Made by a program: the position numbers and the translations under genes
Assembly: GCA_963843465.1 (NCBI GenBank)
Contig: CAWJKP010000001.1
Span: forward strand, 2,542,001-2,606,000
Source: CAWJKP01 sp963843465
Lineage (GTDB): Bacteria > Planctomycetota > Planctomycetia > Pirellulales > Thermoguttaceae
DNA: 64,000 nt
Reading direction: 5' to 3'
The notes under the pieces: generated by a model
Database searches by the model: none
Told to the model about the DNA's origin: nothing
The model's input: the letters and a program-made list of their open reading frames with translations, nothing else
Part shown: one piece after another, positions 15,522 to 24,500 of the stretch
How positions within the stretch are numbered: position 1 is the first letter of the stretch
How the letters are laid out: every line of letters begins with the position of its first letter

Positions 15522-15941
15522 TGGTCGGCCTCCGGGTGTGACTGGGCAAGAGACTTATCGGCACCGTGACTGGATGGCTTTCGGTGGGTGGCCTGTCCCG
15601 GCAAAGTCTTCCACTCTTTCCCCGGATTGACGGCATATTCGTCACGAACTGCTAGAGAAGGACGGGGTATCGGGAACGTCGCGCATATCCAATTTCACGA
15701 CCCACCCATCCTTCCCGCCCAAGGCGGTCTTGGGTGGTGTTCCGACCGTGCCCTCCACTCCAGTCGCCAGAGTCCACGTCTGCTTACCCCCGAAACGTGC
15801 AAGCCGGTACGGCACAACCGAATGTGACGACACCACAGGGCACGAAACGCATGGGTTGTCCAGTATACGAGCGGCGGAGTCTACAATCCCGCCGATAAGA
15901 AGTGAATAGTATCGACGATCCGTTGTGAAAAAGAGACCATC
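15522..15941. other. 420-bp stretch without a supported gene
   Basis: A minus-strand frame crosses this stretch and overlaps the next plus-strand ORF, but it has no start signal and looks like a shadow. A TACAAT at 15882-15887 could be the -10 of the following gene, though no well-spaced -35 was found. Confidence 0.35.
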
Positions 15942-16433
15942 ATGCCATTCGGGATTCCCTCGGTTGAATTGTTGCGGGACACCTTTCGGCGTGCGGTCAA
16001 GCAAGCCCTGGAAAAGTGCGAGGAGACTCACCCCAGCCATTATCGGAGTCGTTGTCGCTCTCTAGGGAGTACCCCGTGGGTCGATATCGGGCCAAACGTG
16101 CAGGCCATCCAGGGTGTCGAAACGGAGTTCCTGATTCGAGCCTCTTGGCAATACATCATTGATCCCCGCACACAGGGCCCGTTACAGATTGCCCAGGCCC
16201 AAATAAATGAGATCGCCTCACTCTTGGCATCGGCGGTTCCGCAGGGGGAACCCGTGAAGGGGGCGTTTGATTTTCCGCCGACCGAGACCTCGGCAAACGG
16301 AGAGAGAGTAACCTGTTCGTTCAGGGGGGTTGTGTGTGGTCGAGTACCGTGCAGAACCCCCAGCCTGAACACTCCCTGCTTGGGGAACTTGGGCAGTTCC
16401 ATACCTATCTGCCTTCGTCTCCTGCACCCTTGA
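15942..16433 (+). CDS. Hypothetical protein, 163 aa
   Basis: The frame starts MPFGIPSVELLRDTFRRAVK with an amphipathic helix, and has WQYIIDPRTQGPLQIAQAQI in the middle. The last third is Cys/Pro-rich and less convincing; it overlaps the 3' end of the LssY_C gene by 29 bases. No signal peptide or family was recognised. The true product may end differently if an indel is present. Confidence 0.35.
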   Translation: MPFGIPSVELLRDTFRRAVKQALEKCEETHPSHYRSRCRSLGSTPWVDIGPNVQAIQGVETEFLIRASWQYIIDPRTQGPLQIAQAQINEIASLLASAVPQGEPVKGAFDFPPTETSANGERVTCSFRGVVCGRVPCRTPSLNTPCLGNLGSSIPICLRLLHP

Positions 16434-17085
16434 GAACCCCCAGCAGCAACTTTCCATCCGTGCGGTACGGATCGCCGCTGCCGTTGCGACCGTCGTGCTT
16501 CGGCTGGAATCCCTCGACCCCTTCCGTGGACGACAGCCGCCCTGCCGCTATCAAATCGTTCATCAGCTTCTCGCGTTCGGCGTCAACATTCGCGTCGATG
16601 TGATGCGTGGGCATTCCTGTGGTGTGGCTGAACCCGATCTTCGTGTTGAAGGTCGCTGCCCCAAGCCAGAGCAGACGGCCACCTACTTGCTTCGCGGATT
16701 CCCAAAATCGGACATGGTGACGGCGGCTTGCAGTTTTGCCGACCTCCTGCTCAAACGCCAAGTCCTCTTTTCGCTTCCAAAGATAGAGATTGTAGACGGG
16801 GGCCGTTTCGTCAGGGCGATGCAGCACGACGCTCCGAACGAGTTTGGCAGAACTCTTGAACGTGATCGGGTCGGCGGGCTGCCATTTGGCCGCAAGCATC
16901 GCAGCGACGAGTTCATCTTTGGTGCCGATCAGCCCCACATTGATCGGGTCGCCATGAATCCCCGTCATCGTTCGCGTGACCCTCGGCGCATCGTCCAGGG
17001 CAGGAGGGTGAATCTCGCCGCCAAGAACGGGGCAGACGAAACCGAGGACAAGAAACAGCGGCGGGACCAACCTCGATGCAGCCAT
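16405..17085 (-). CDS. Exported LssY_C domain protein
   Basis: 226 aa. Residues 1-22 form a signal peptide ending before GEIHPPAL. The body matches the LssY C-terminal domain: GDPINVGLIGTKDELVAAML, then DPITFKSSAKLVRSVVL, VYNLYLWKRKEDLAFEQEVG, RRHHVRFW and SHTTGMPTHHIDANVD. The conserved His/Asp cluster (HHVRFW, HTTG, THHI) suggests a metal-dependent periplasmic role, but no activity is established for the family. AGGCGAGG precedes the ATG. In other bacteria this domain is fused to or near DedA or PAP2 membrane proteins; neither is adjacent here. Confidence 0.8.
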   Translation of the reverse strand: MAASRLVPPLFLVLGFVCPVLGGEIHPPALDDAPRVTRTMTGIHGDPINVGLIGTKDELVAAMLAAKWQPADPITFKSSAKLVRSVVLHRPDETAPVYNLYLWKRKEDLAFEQEVGKTASRRHHVRFWESAKQVGGRLLWLGAATFNTKIGFSHTTGMPTHHIDANVDAEREKLMNDLIAAGRLSSTEGVEGFQPKHDGRNGSGDPYRTDGKLLLGVLKGAGDEGR

Positions 17086-17293
17086 AGTGGAACCTCGCCT
17101 TGCTTGGAAGCCCTATCACTTTACCCCGAAGGCTAACCGTAACGCAAGCCAGCACTGCTAGCACCGACCGTGTAAATTGCGTCTTGGTTGCCGCCGCGAT
17201 TCGTTGTATGATCCTCGCACTGGCGGAATGGATGCCTGCCAGCGCCGTCGTCATTGGTGCAGTTCACAGGATGTGCCGCTGCCCAAAGCAGAC

Positions 17294-17324
17294 GCCCCGC
17301 CAATGCCCCGCACATTGGCGGGGC
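17294..17324 (+). terminator. Perfect 12-bp hairpin
   Basis: GCCCCGCCAATG pairs exactly with CATTGGCGGGGC around a seven-base loop. The following bases (CATTTCATTG) contain only a weak T tract, so it is terminator-like rather than a certain terminator. Confidence 0.4.
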
Positions 17325-17392
17325 CATTTCATTGAAGGAGCCAAGTGCCAGGACCGCTGCGGCGGGCGGGATGACTTACACGCGCAAAATAA

Positions 17393-17422
17393 ACCCTCCC
17401 CAAGCCTGGGCCTGGGGAGGGT
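17393..17422 (-). terminator. Likely terminator of the 17461-17745 gene
   Basis: ACCCTCCCC pairs with GGGGAGGGT (9 bp, perfect). Read on the minus strand the stem is followed by TTATTTTGCG. It lies about 40 bases after the stop of the minus-strand gene. Confidence 0.6.
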
Positions 17423-17460
17423 GAACGAAGGGGCATGACCCGCCTTCTCTTGAACGGTAG

Positions 17461-17745
17461 TTACGCGGCCCGTTTCTCGTCAGTCTGGCCGTTGGCCGTC
17501 TTCATGTTTCCATCGTCGTCGTAGACCTCAACGACCCCCTTTTCGACCAGCGACAGGGCGTAGCCGCCATCGAAACGGAACTTGTGGCCGACGAAGTTGC
17601 CATCCCGAATCAAGATCGTGCGATTCAGGGCGGCTTCGTCGGCCCCCAAGCCCATTTCCCGCAACGTGGCGGCGACAACCTCGGGGAGTGATTTGGGGGG
17701 CCGTTCCACGGTGGTTCCTCTCGCTGGCTCCCATACCATCGGCAC
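17461..17745 (-). CDS. Hypothetical protein, 94 aa
   Basis: The frame reads MPMVWEPARGTTVERPPKSL, then LNRTILIRDGNFVGHKFRFD and GYALSLVEKGVVEVYDDDG. The second half looks like a small beta-sheet domain with an acidic tail. A T-rich terminator follows the stop, which supports it being a real transcript. No family was recognised; similar short proteins are common in planctomycete accessory DNA. Confidence 0.5.
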   Translation of the reverse strand: MPMVWEPARGTTVERPPKSLPEVVAATLREMGLGADEAALNRTILIRDGNFVGHKFRFDGGYALSLVEKGVVEVYDDDGNMKTANGQTDEKRAA

Positions 17746-18490
17746 TCGTTGGGGCGGCCATTTGCTCTTATGGCGGCAGTTGCCCGACTTCCCGTATCTT
17801 GCCTAGCTTCTAACCACCTTCGTTGCTACGCTGACAGAAATACCTATTTCGGGTTATTGCAGTTCTGTTGGATTTGGTAGAATCGGGAGTAATGTTCTTC
17901 GTTCGAGATGGAGCAAGAAAGTCAGCGGCACGGAGGTCTTGAGTCCAAGGACCAACGGAAGGCCAGCACGATGGGCGTCTCTTCCGTGCACACGGCCCCG
18001 TGCATTCTTCGTGGTGAACTGCATCCCAGTCTGATGCCCTCGGCGGCGGTAGAGAATCCGCCGCACGATCTCCTCAGCATGGCCGATTTTCTCAAGGCCG
18101 TAGAGATGCTGAGCGGGGAGCCGAGTAAGCCTGGGCTTGGGGACGTGCTGGCCGTCTTCGTGGCCTGTTCCTGTGACACCTGGAAACAAACCCTCGGAGA
18201 GCCACGCGACATCCAAGAATATCGGGGCGTTGTCTCCTATCCTCCCGTGGAAGTTTGGGAGCAGCCTTGCCGTGATGGGGTCGTCCACTGCGTTGGGCAT
18301 ATCGTGGGCGATCCCCATAACGGTCAAAGGGTCATTCTGACGCGCGTATGCTTCTTCTGATGCAATTCCTGCGTGCTATGCCATGCGGTGTAACGGTCTC
18401 AAGGAGCGAAGGCGGCTAATGCGAGCGGCCAGTCTTGGTTGGGAAGCTGCCATCAAGGCACTGGAAGCAATTGAATGAGGGGGAGTTCGT
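17746..18490. other. 745-bp stretch with conflicting ORFs on both strands
   Basis: Two opposite frames overlap here: plus 17908-18360 (150 aa, starting MEQESQRHGGLESKDQRKAS) and minus 17854-18327 (157 aa, starting MTVMGIAHDMPNAVDDPITA). Neither has a recognisable domain or a strong ribosome binding site, and only one can be real. Just before the FHA gene a 31-codon frame starting MRCNGLKERRRLMRAASLGW ends at 18476, perhaps a leader or a remnant. Confidence 0.3.
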
Positions 18491-18919
18491 GTGGCTGATA
18501 CGCAAGAGACGGCAACCTCCACAGAGAATCTGCGTCCCGTGGAGTTGACCATCCATGACTATCACGGGCGAGACACGCGGTATGTCCTTCACAAGCTGCC
18601 CGCTGTCATAGGGCGAGATGACCAGGCAGATGTGCAGCTAATGGACCCGTGGGTCAGCCACAGGCATTGCGAGATTGACCAGATCGGTGATGTTCTGGTG
18701 GTGCGTGACCTCAATTCCAGGAATGGCGTGTTCATCCATCATTATCGGGTGGGTAAATCAGAACTTGCGTCAGGAGATCAACTGATTATCGGGCGAACGG
18801 AAGTCACCGTGCGTTACCTTGGAAGGGCGCAAGTGGCGATTGAAGCTGAGGTCAGCAAGCCGCCAGAGCAGAAGCTAGAGCAGGCGAGACCCCCCGAAAC
18901 CCTGGAATTTCTTTACTGA
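18491..18919 (+). CDS. FHA-domain phosphothreonine-binding protein
   Basis: 142 aa, a single forkhead-associated domain. The pThr-binding loops are present: VIGRDDQADVQLMDPWVSHRH (Gly-Arg, Ser-x-x-His) and DLNSRNGVFIH (Asn-Gly), then SGDQLIIGRTEVTVRYLG. It starts at a GTG with GAGGGGGAG upstream. FHA proteins bind phosphothreonine made by Ser/Thr kinases, so a kinase partner is expected; the nearest kinase in the window is at 38748-43661 and is not linked. The ferritin-like gene begins 11 bases downstream, so the pair is probably one operon. Confidence 0.85.
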   Translation: MADTQETATSTENLRPVELTIHDYHGRDTRYVLHKLPAVIGRDDQADVQLMDPWVSHRHCEIDQIGDVLVVRDLNSRNGVFIHHYRVGKSELASGDQLIIGRTEVTVRYLGRAQVAIEAEVSKPPEQKLEQARPPETLEFLY

Positions 18920-18930
18920 CCAGGTTTGCC

Positions 18931-19590
18931 ATGCTCGGGGCCATTCGCACACAGGATATTCTGCTCCACCCTTTCGTGACCGTTCGGGCGTTTGGCGCGA
19001 AGGTTTTCTTTCGGGCCGTTTTCGAGGGCCGAAACACCACCTTCCTGTCCCTGCTCCAAAGGGATGGAGTCTTTGAAGCGACGACCTCGACGGAACCCGA
19101 TCTGATCGAACGATGTGTTCGGCTGGAATTGCAGGCGGCGGCGATCTACCGCTCCCTGGCCGAGCGTTTTGTGGATTCGGTTCCTTTGAGCGATTTCCTG
19201 AATGAACTTGTCAACGAGGAACAAGAACATGCCGACCTGTTGAGGGTCTGCAAGTCATTCGCCTGCCAAGGACAATTCGTGTCCAGTCGTTTCAGCCCGT
19301 GGCACGCTTCCGTCCCGCTGCCCGAACAGCAGATGCAGGAGATCGTGGCGTCTCTTGACAAGATCGGCTCCGTCGATGATGTGGTTCGAGTGGTTATGCA
19401 GATTGAGACCTCCGAGATCAATCCTATCTTCCTGGGGGTCGTCGAGGCCACAGAGTCGCCCTTTGTGAAGACGCTTTCACCCTTTCGGACGGCTATCAGG
19501 CATCACGTTGATTACATTTGCAGGTCGGTTACTGCATTCACCGCCAGTGGTGCGGCGGCGTCCAGGGAACTGCGTGCCAAGTCCCCCTGA
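18931..19590 (+). CDS. Ferritin-like (rubrerythrin-type) protein
   Basis: 219 aa. After about 50 residues of unclear nature, a ferritin-like helix pair appears: LIERCVRLELQAAAIYRSLA and FLNELVNEEQEHADLLRVCK (E and ExxH metal ligands). The C-terminal half has METSEINPIF-like helix text (MQIETSEINPIFLGVVEATE) and a final His-rich helix (IRHHVDYICRSV) supplying more ligands. It is inferred to bind a di-iron centre and may handle peroxide or iron. It is co-directional with, and close to, the FHA gene. Confidence 0.7.
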   Translation: MLGAIRTQDILLHPFVTVRAFGAKVFFRAVFEGRNTTFLSLLQRDGVFEATTSTEPDLIERCVRLELQAAAIYRSLAERFVDSVPLSDFLNELVNEEQEHADLLRVCKSFACQGQFVSSRFSPWHASVPLPEQQMQEIVASLDKIGSVDDVVRVVMQIETSEINPIFLGVVEATESPFVKTLSPFRTAIRHHVDYICRSVTAFTASGAAASRELRAKSP

Positions 19591-19669
19591 TCGGGTCAGA
19601 CGTGGGGGATTGTGGCAGTCGCCCCTCTGTGTGGTCAAATTACTATGCCTCTTTCAGACTATTGAAAAC

Positions 19670-19713
19670 GCCGAATGTCCCCCTATATTGAAAAAGTGAG
19701 GGGGCAATTCGGC
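19670..19713 (+). other. Long hairpin after the ferritin-like gene
   Basis: GCCGAATGTCCCCCT pairs with AGGGGGCAATTCGGC with two mismatches around a 14-base A-rich loop. It is about 80 bases after the stop. It may be a processing or attenuation structure in front of the terminator at 19763. Confidence 0.4.
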
Positions 19714-19762
19714 TCTTGGTGGCCTCTGCCCCGCCACCGAGAAAGCTGTCCCCTCAAGTCTC

Positions 19763-19800
19763 GCCCGCCGTGGTCCTTGTTTTGCCACGGCGGGCCTTTT
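19763..19800 (+). terminator. Rho-independent terminator of the FHA-ferritin operon
   Basis: GCCCGCCGTGG pairs exactly with CCACGGCGGGC (11 bp), followed directly by CTTTTCG on the plus strand. It ends the plus-strand unit and faces the minus-strand gene ending at 19812. Confidence 0.75.
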
Positions 19801-19811
19801 CGTGCGCACTT

Positions 19812-20335
19812 TCACCGAACTCGCCGCCAGTCGTACTTCGTCTTGCCGTCCTTGTCCAGCAGCAGAAGGCGGTCCTCCGTAAGTTCCAAGATCGGCTCGT
19901 CCACGCGGTCGCCCATCATCTTGAGAATTGCCTGCACCTTCCCTGCTGGCTCGCCGCCGATGGTTTGCTTCCTCAGGTGGCTGTTCTTGGCCGTCCACTT
20001 CATGTCGAACCGCAGGTGGTCGGCAAACAGCGTGGCCGTCAGGCCGCTCAGTTCGACGAGCATTGTCCCTGTCCCGTCTTCTTTCAGCGTCATCGCCCGC
20101 TTGCCTTCGTAGCGGTCCTCCCAGGTGCCGAGGACGAGACGGCGGAATCGTTCGTCGGGATCAGCGGCCTTGGTTCCTTGGTCTGAAGCATCGATGAGGG
20201 CACGATAACGGTTGTTGAGGACGGTGCGGCGAGCCATGTACCGACCGTCCAACCCGCAAGGACGCACACGGCGAGCGGGAACCCAGTCCAAAGCAATCGC
20301 CGTTTCACGGTACTGCGAGAAGACGGCTCCGACAT
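19812..20335 (-). pseudogene. Membrane-anchored hypothetical protein, frameshifted
   Basis: An ATG at 20335 (AGGAA upstream) starts MSEPSSRSTVKRRLLWTGFP, followed by one transmembrane helix (LAVCVLAGWTVGTWLAAP). The conserved C-terminal domain lies in another frame: RLVLGTWEDRYEGKRAMTLK, GTGTMLVELSGLTATLFADH, and TEDRLLLLDKDGKTKYDW. That text is a repeated pattern in planctomycete membrane or lipoproteins of unknown function. The total length is one base short of a multiple of three, so a single deletion between about 20150 and 20210 explains the break. Confidence 0.6.
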
Positions 20336-20490
20336 TATCGTTCCTGCCTGACCTCCACCATGTCGTCCATGCCTTCGACTGCCAGGTAGAACGTCGCCCC
20401 GTCCCGTAGCAACTTCGCCTTGGGGCGGAACAGCGTTTTGAACTGGCTCTTGTCCTCCACCTGCTTCCATTTCTTCGGATTGCGGTGTCG
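20335..20490 (-). pseudogene. C-terminal fragment of an unknown gene
   Basis: A minus-strand frame reads RHRNPKKWKQVEDKSQFKTL, then LLRDGATFYLAVEGMDDMVE, and ends with a TAA that overlaps the ATG of the next gene (TAATG). The tight overlap and charged, ordered text suggest a real operon partner whose 5' part was lost at about 20490, where the integrase-like frame begins on the other strand. Confidence 0.5.
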
Positions 20491-20901
20491 AGACGTAAGG
20501 CCCCATTATGGGGCATTGAGCAGGCGGCGACCATCCACGCTCCTCTTCATTCCCAAGTGGCACGATGGGTAGTCGGGACGGTCAACCGGCAGGTTGCTCA
20601 CGACGCCAGGTTGAGTGAATCGGTCATGATGGCCCACTACGTCGTCGAGCGGGACGAGGAGATGCGCCAGGCCAGCAACCGGACGTACCACAGAATCCTG
20701 GTGAGCCTGTCCCTGGAGGTGGCCACCCGCTATGGGTATCATCCTGACGACGAAACGGCGGAACTGGAGCGGCTTCAGGCGATGGCCACGGCCGCAAAGG
20801 ACTGGGAGGCAGTGGCGAAACTCGCCACCGAGTTGGCCCGCCGGAACGCCAAGACTACGGGGAGTTCGAGCAACGGACACCCGTCCGCCGAAGCGCCCTA
20901 A
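20485..20901 (+). pseudogene. Putative integrase C-terminal remnant
   Basis: From about 20600 the frame reads DARLSESVMMAHYVVERDEE and RQASNRTYHRILVSLSLEVA, resembling the extreme C-terminus of tyrosine recombinases found in planctomycete islands, with a His-Tyr pair where the catalytic Tyr usually lies. The catalytic Arg-His-x-x-Arg part is missing; the first 35 codons are unrelated. Its position beside the 3' end of a tRNA gene fits an island integrase. The family call is an inference. Confidence 0.4.
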
Positions 20902-20909
20902 GCCCATCA

Positions 20910-20961
20910 TTTCTGAAATTTTCTGAAGAGCGGATCGGCTCGGCGAAGTGAATTTCAGAAA
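20910..20961. repeat. 11-bp inverted repeat between the integrase remnant and tRNA
   Basis: TTTCTGAAATT (20910-20920) is the exact reverse complement of AATTTCAGAAA (20951-20961) with a 30-base spacer. It could be a terminator stem (CGTTTT follows) or recombinase arm sites. Confidence 0.45.
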
Positions 20962-20997
20962 CGTTTTGTAAGCTCAATGAAATTAAGCACTTATGAG

Positions 20998-21071
20998 TAT
21001 CCCCGACAAGGCTCGAACTTGTAACCTTCGGCTCCGGAGGCCGACGCTCTATCCAATTGAGCTACGGGGAC
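20998..21071 (-). tRNA. tRNA-Arg (CCG)
   Basis: Read on the minus strand: GTCCCCG acceptor, TAGCTCAATTGGATAGAGC D arm, anticodon stem TCGGC/GCCGA with loop CTCCGGA (anticodon CCG), variable loop, T arm ACAAG-TTCGAGC-CTTGT, and CGGGGAT plus discriminator A. CCA is not encoded. All stems pair, with one G-U at the first acceptor pair. Its 3' end faces the accessory region to the left. Confidence 0.92.
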
Positions 21072-21271
21072 TTGTTGCTATTAACCATTATGCCACAAGG
21101 GTTTACAATTTCCATCAGTGGCTCTGGCATAAAACTTGGCATTAAACGGAACGGTCTGGCAGCGAGATTCTCGTGGTTCTTCACGCTCGAAAACGGCTCG
21201 CGCCCTTGCACTTGAATACCCTCCCATAGTGCCAAGTCGCCAAAGTATAGCCGATTGCATGGGGGCTTTCA
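21072..21271. other. Intergenic stretch
   Basis: Two hundred bases with no supported gene. A minus-strand frame 21081-21272 has no start signal or recognisable content. Confidence 0.4.
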
Positions 21272-21580
21272 ATGACGGGTAAACGGAAGCGGAAGGAAGC
21301 TGCGCGGGGGCGGCAAGCGGCTGGGCACAACCAGGGCTACTGGTTCCGCAAGGGTCGCGGATGGTGCGCCACGCAGAACGGCAGGCCCATCCCGTTGCGA
21401 GCCGAGAACGGCGACCTCCTCAAGGACCGATGCCCTGGGAAACCAGATTGCCGGCGGAGGAACCAACGGCCGACTGGAATTCCACGCAGCTCTTGGCTAG
21501 CATGGGGAGAAGTTGTCGCTTGGAGCGTATCCGAGCGGGGTGCAAGCGGGGAATATCGGCCCGGAGAGGTCCGACGATGA
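21272..21580 (+). pseudogene. Possible N-terminal fragment of an integrase-like gene
   Basis: The frame starts MTGKRKRKEAARGRQAAGHN and continues GYWFRKGRGWCATQNGRPIP, a pattern that opens many site-specific integrases of planctomycetes. After about residue 52 the text becomes Arg/Pro-rich and unlike them, so the rest is lost or frameshifted. The stop overlaps the ATG of the PQQ gene, probably by chance. Assignment rests on memory of a pattern and is tentative. Confidence 0.3.
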
Positions 21581-24500
21581 AACGAATCGGATTGCTGCTG
21601 TGCGGCGCACTGCTGGCGACAAGCGGTACGCTTTGGGGAATGACTGCCGACGAGCTGACGCTGAAGACGGGGATTGCCGGCGGATTGTGCTCCTTCCCTC
21701 GCGTCGCAGAAGGGGACCAAGCGCTGGCCTTCGAGTTGGCAAAACGCCCCACGCTGGTCGTCCACCTCTCATCGTCGAGTGCCACAAACGTGGCACGCAT
21801 CCGCGATGCGGCGGAAGCCGAAGGGACCCTGGGCCGCTCGCTCTACGTGGAGACCAGCGGAGCGACGCTGCCCTTTGCCGATCGCCTGGTCGACCTGCTG
21901 GTCGTAAGCGACCTGTGCGACGCCGACCTGACGCCGGAGCTGCGCAGCGCGTGGCTCCGCGTGCTCGCCCCGCGGCGCGGCGCCGCCCTGGTAGGCCGTG
22001 CGAAAGCGGCCGGCGCCGGCCTCTCGCAGGAAGCCCTCAAGCGCTGGACCAGGAGCCTGCCGCTGGCAAAGGTCCTTGCCGACGACTCCGGCGTGTGGGC
22101 CATTTTGAGGACCGATCTGCCGCCCGGCTCCGATCCCTGGACCCATCGCAGCCACGGTTCCGACAACACCCAGGTCTCCGGCGACACGACCCTCAAACCG
22201 CCGTTCCTCACGCAGTGGTGGGGCATGCCGCGACAGGAAGGGTTCTGGGGCACGACCGTGGTGGCCGACAAAGGCCGGATGTTCTCCATGCGCTCCAGCC
22301 GTGACGCCTGGAACCAGGTCTTCCTCACGGCGCGAAGCCTGACCAGCGGCGTCGTGCTCTGGCAACGGCGCCTGGGGCAGACGCCCGAGGACAAACCCGG
22401 GATCAAGAGGGTTCCGCACGGCGGTTACATCCCGGGACGCTCGTCGCTGGTGGTTGCCGAGGACTCGCTCTTCGTGATCGACCGCGACGGCGTGCTGCGG
22501 CTGGATGCCGAAACGGGAACGCAGCACGGCCGCATCGCCGGACCGAAACCGGCCGGACAGGTCAAGTGGATCGCCTGCTCGGGCGGCTTGTTGGCGGCGC
22601 TGTCGGGCGAGGCCGACGTCGTGACGCCCATCTCCTATCAGACGATTGCCGACAATCCCATCGGCCGGAATCTGGCCGTCTATGAAGCCCAGTCGAACCA
22701 TTTGCTGTGGCAAGAGAGCCTGGCGGGCAACGTCGATGAGCGACTGATTATCATTCGTGACGCGCGGATCTACTGCCTGGTTCAAGGCGTGGGCATGGTG
22801 TGCCGCGAGCTGCGCACGGGTAAGGTCGTCTGGACGAACTCCGACCCGGGGCTTCAAGCCGAGTTCCGCACGCCGGCGTCCAAGGTCGTGCGTGAGCTGC
22901 TCGTTTCCCAACCCAATCTTCTGGCCTCCGGCGACGTGCTCTTGCTCAAAGCCAAGTGGGCCAAGAACACCGCCGTGCTCGCCTGCGCCGACGGCAAGCT
23001 CCTTTGGAAGAAGCCGACGTTCGAGGGATCGTATCGGGCCTTGACCGCGCTGGCCGTCAACGGCCAATGGATCGGCGGAGGGGCTCCCTTGGACCTGAAG
23101 ACCGGCAAGCAGGTCGCAGGGCCGAAGTTCATCAGTTCCGGCTGCGGCCCCACTACGGCCACCCCCAGCTACCTGATTACCTGCTTCGGAGCCGTCTCCG
23201 ACATGACTTCGGGCAAGATGATCCGCTACGAGGACATCAAGTCGCCCTGCGACATCGGCTCCATCGTGGCCGAAGGCATGATGGTCACCGTGCCGTCGGA
23301 GTGCGGCTGCAACTACGAGGTGAAGGGCTATCGGGCGCTGACCTCGGCGGGAGCCATCCGGCCGCACACGGCGCCCGCCTGGAAGGAGCGCCTCACGGTG
23401 TTCGACACGGCGGAACCAGTTTCGCTGGCCGCTACGGACGCCGACTGGCCGACCTATCGCCGCGACGCGCAGCGCAGCGCCGCAAGCGCCGCCACGGTGG
23501 GCGAGCAGCCCAAAGTTCTCTGGCGATGGACGCCCTTGGGCGCCACCCCGTACAGTAGCGATCACTCGGCGGCAGCCGGCCCCCGCTTGGCGGCGGATTT
23601 CATGGCCACGGCTCCCGTGGCCGTGGCAGGGTACGTCTGGTTCGCATCGCACGATGGGACCGTGCATTGCGTGAAGGCGGCGGACGGGAAGGAAGTCTGG
23701 AACTTCCCCACCGCCAGCATGCTCTTCGCCCCGCCGACAATCTACGGTGGTCGCGTACTGGTGGGCGGCGGTGACGGCCGCATTTACTGCCTCAATGCCG
23801 CGACCGGCCGCTGCCTGTGGCAGCTTCTGGCCGCGCCCGCCGATCGGCGCGTGTTCTGGTTCGGCCATCTCGTCAACACCTGGCCCGTGGTGCCGGGCGT
23901 GGTCGTCCAGGACGGTGTGGCCTATGCCGTGGCGGGTTTCCAGAAGGAGAACGGCGTCCACGCCTACGCCTTCGATCCCAAGAGCGGCAACGTGCTCTGG
24001 GAGAAGGACGACTCGGGCGCGGGTGGCCAGGCCGGCCCGGGAGGCGGCTATAGCAGCATCGGCCAGGTCGCGGTCGGAGACGGAAAGCTCTGGCTGTGCA
24101 GCTCCACCTCCGTCCCGGGATCGTTCGCGCTTCCGTCGGGCGACTGGAAGCCGGAAGGAGCGGGCCAATTCGGCTGCGAGATCGGCGTTCTCGAGGGGAA
24201 GTGGGTCGTCCAGGGCGGGCGCCGGCTGAGCGAAACCCAGGACACCTTGTCCCGTCCCTTGGGGAATTCCGGCTTTGCCGCCTGCGCGTTGGGGAAGATC
24301 TCCACCCGCGTCGAGCTGGGCGATAGCGGCATCATGTTGCCCGCATGGGACGCCGATCTTTCCGTGTTGCCACCCCAGGGCGTGTCAGGCAGGCTGACGG
24401 CCGTTGCCACGGCCAAGCTGTTGGACTGGCTCTCGGCCAAGGCCGGGGCCCCAGTTCGCAACGGCTTGCCGCGGAAGAGCAAGGCCGACGACTGGTCGGA

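Noticed and set aside
17854..18327. Minus-strand 157-aa ORF as a confident gene
   Set aside because: An opposite ORF of similar size overlaps it and neither has a domain or a clear start, so the region was left undecided.
18491..19590. An encapsulin system around the FHA and ferritin-like genes
   Set aside because: No shell-protein gene (HK97 fold) is recognisable nearby.
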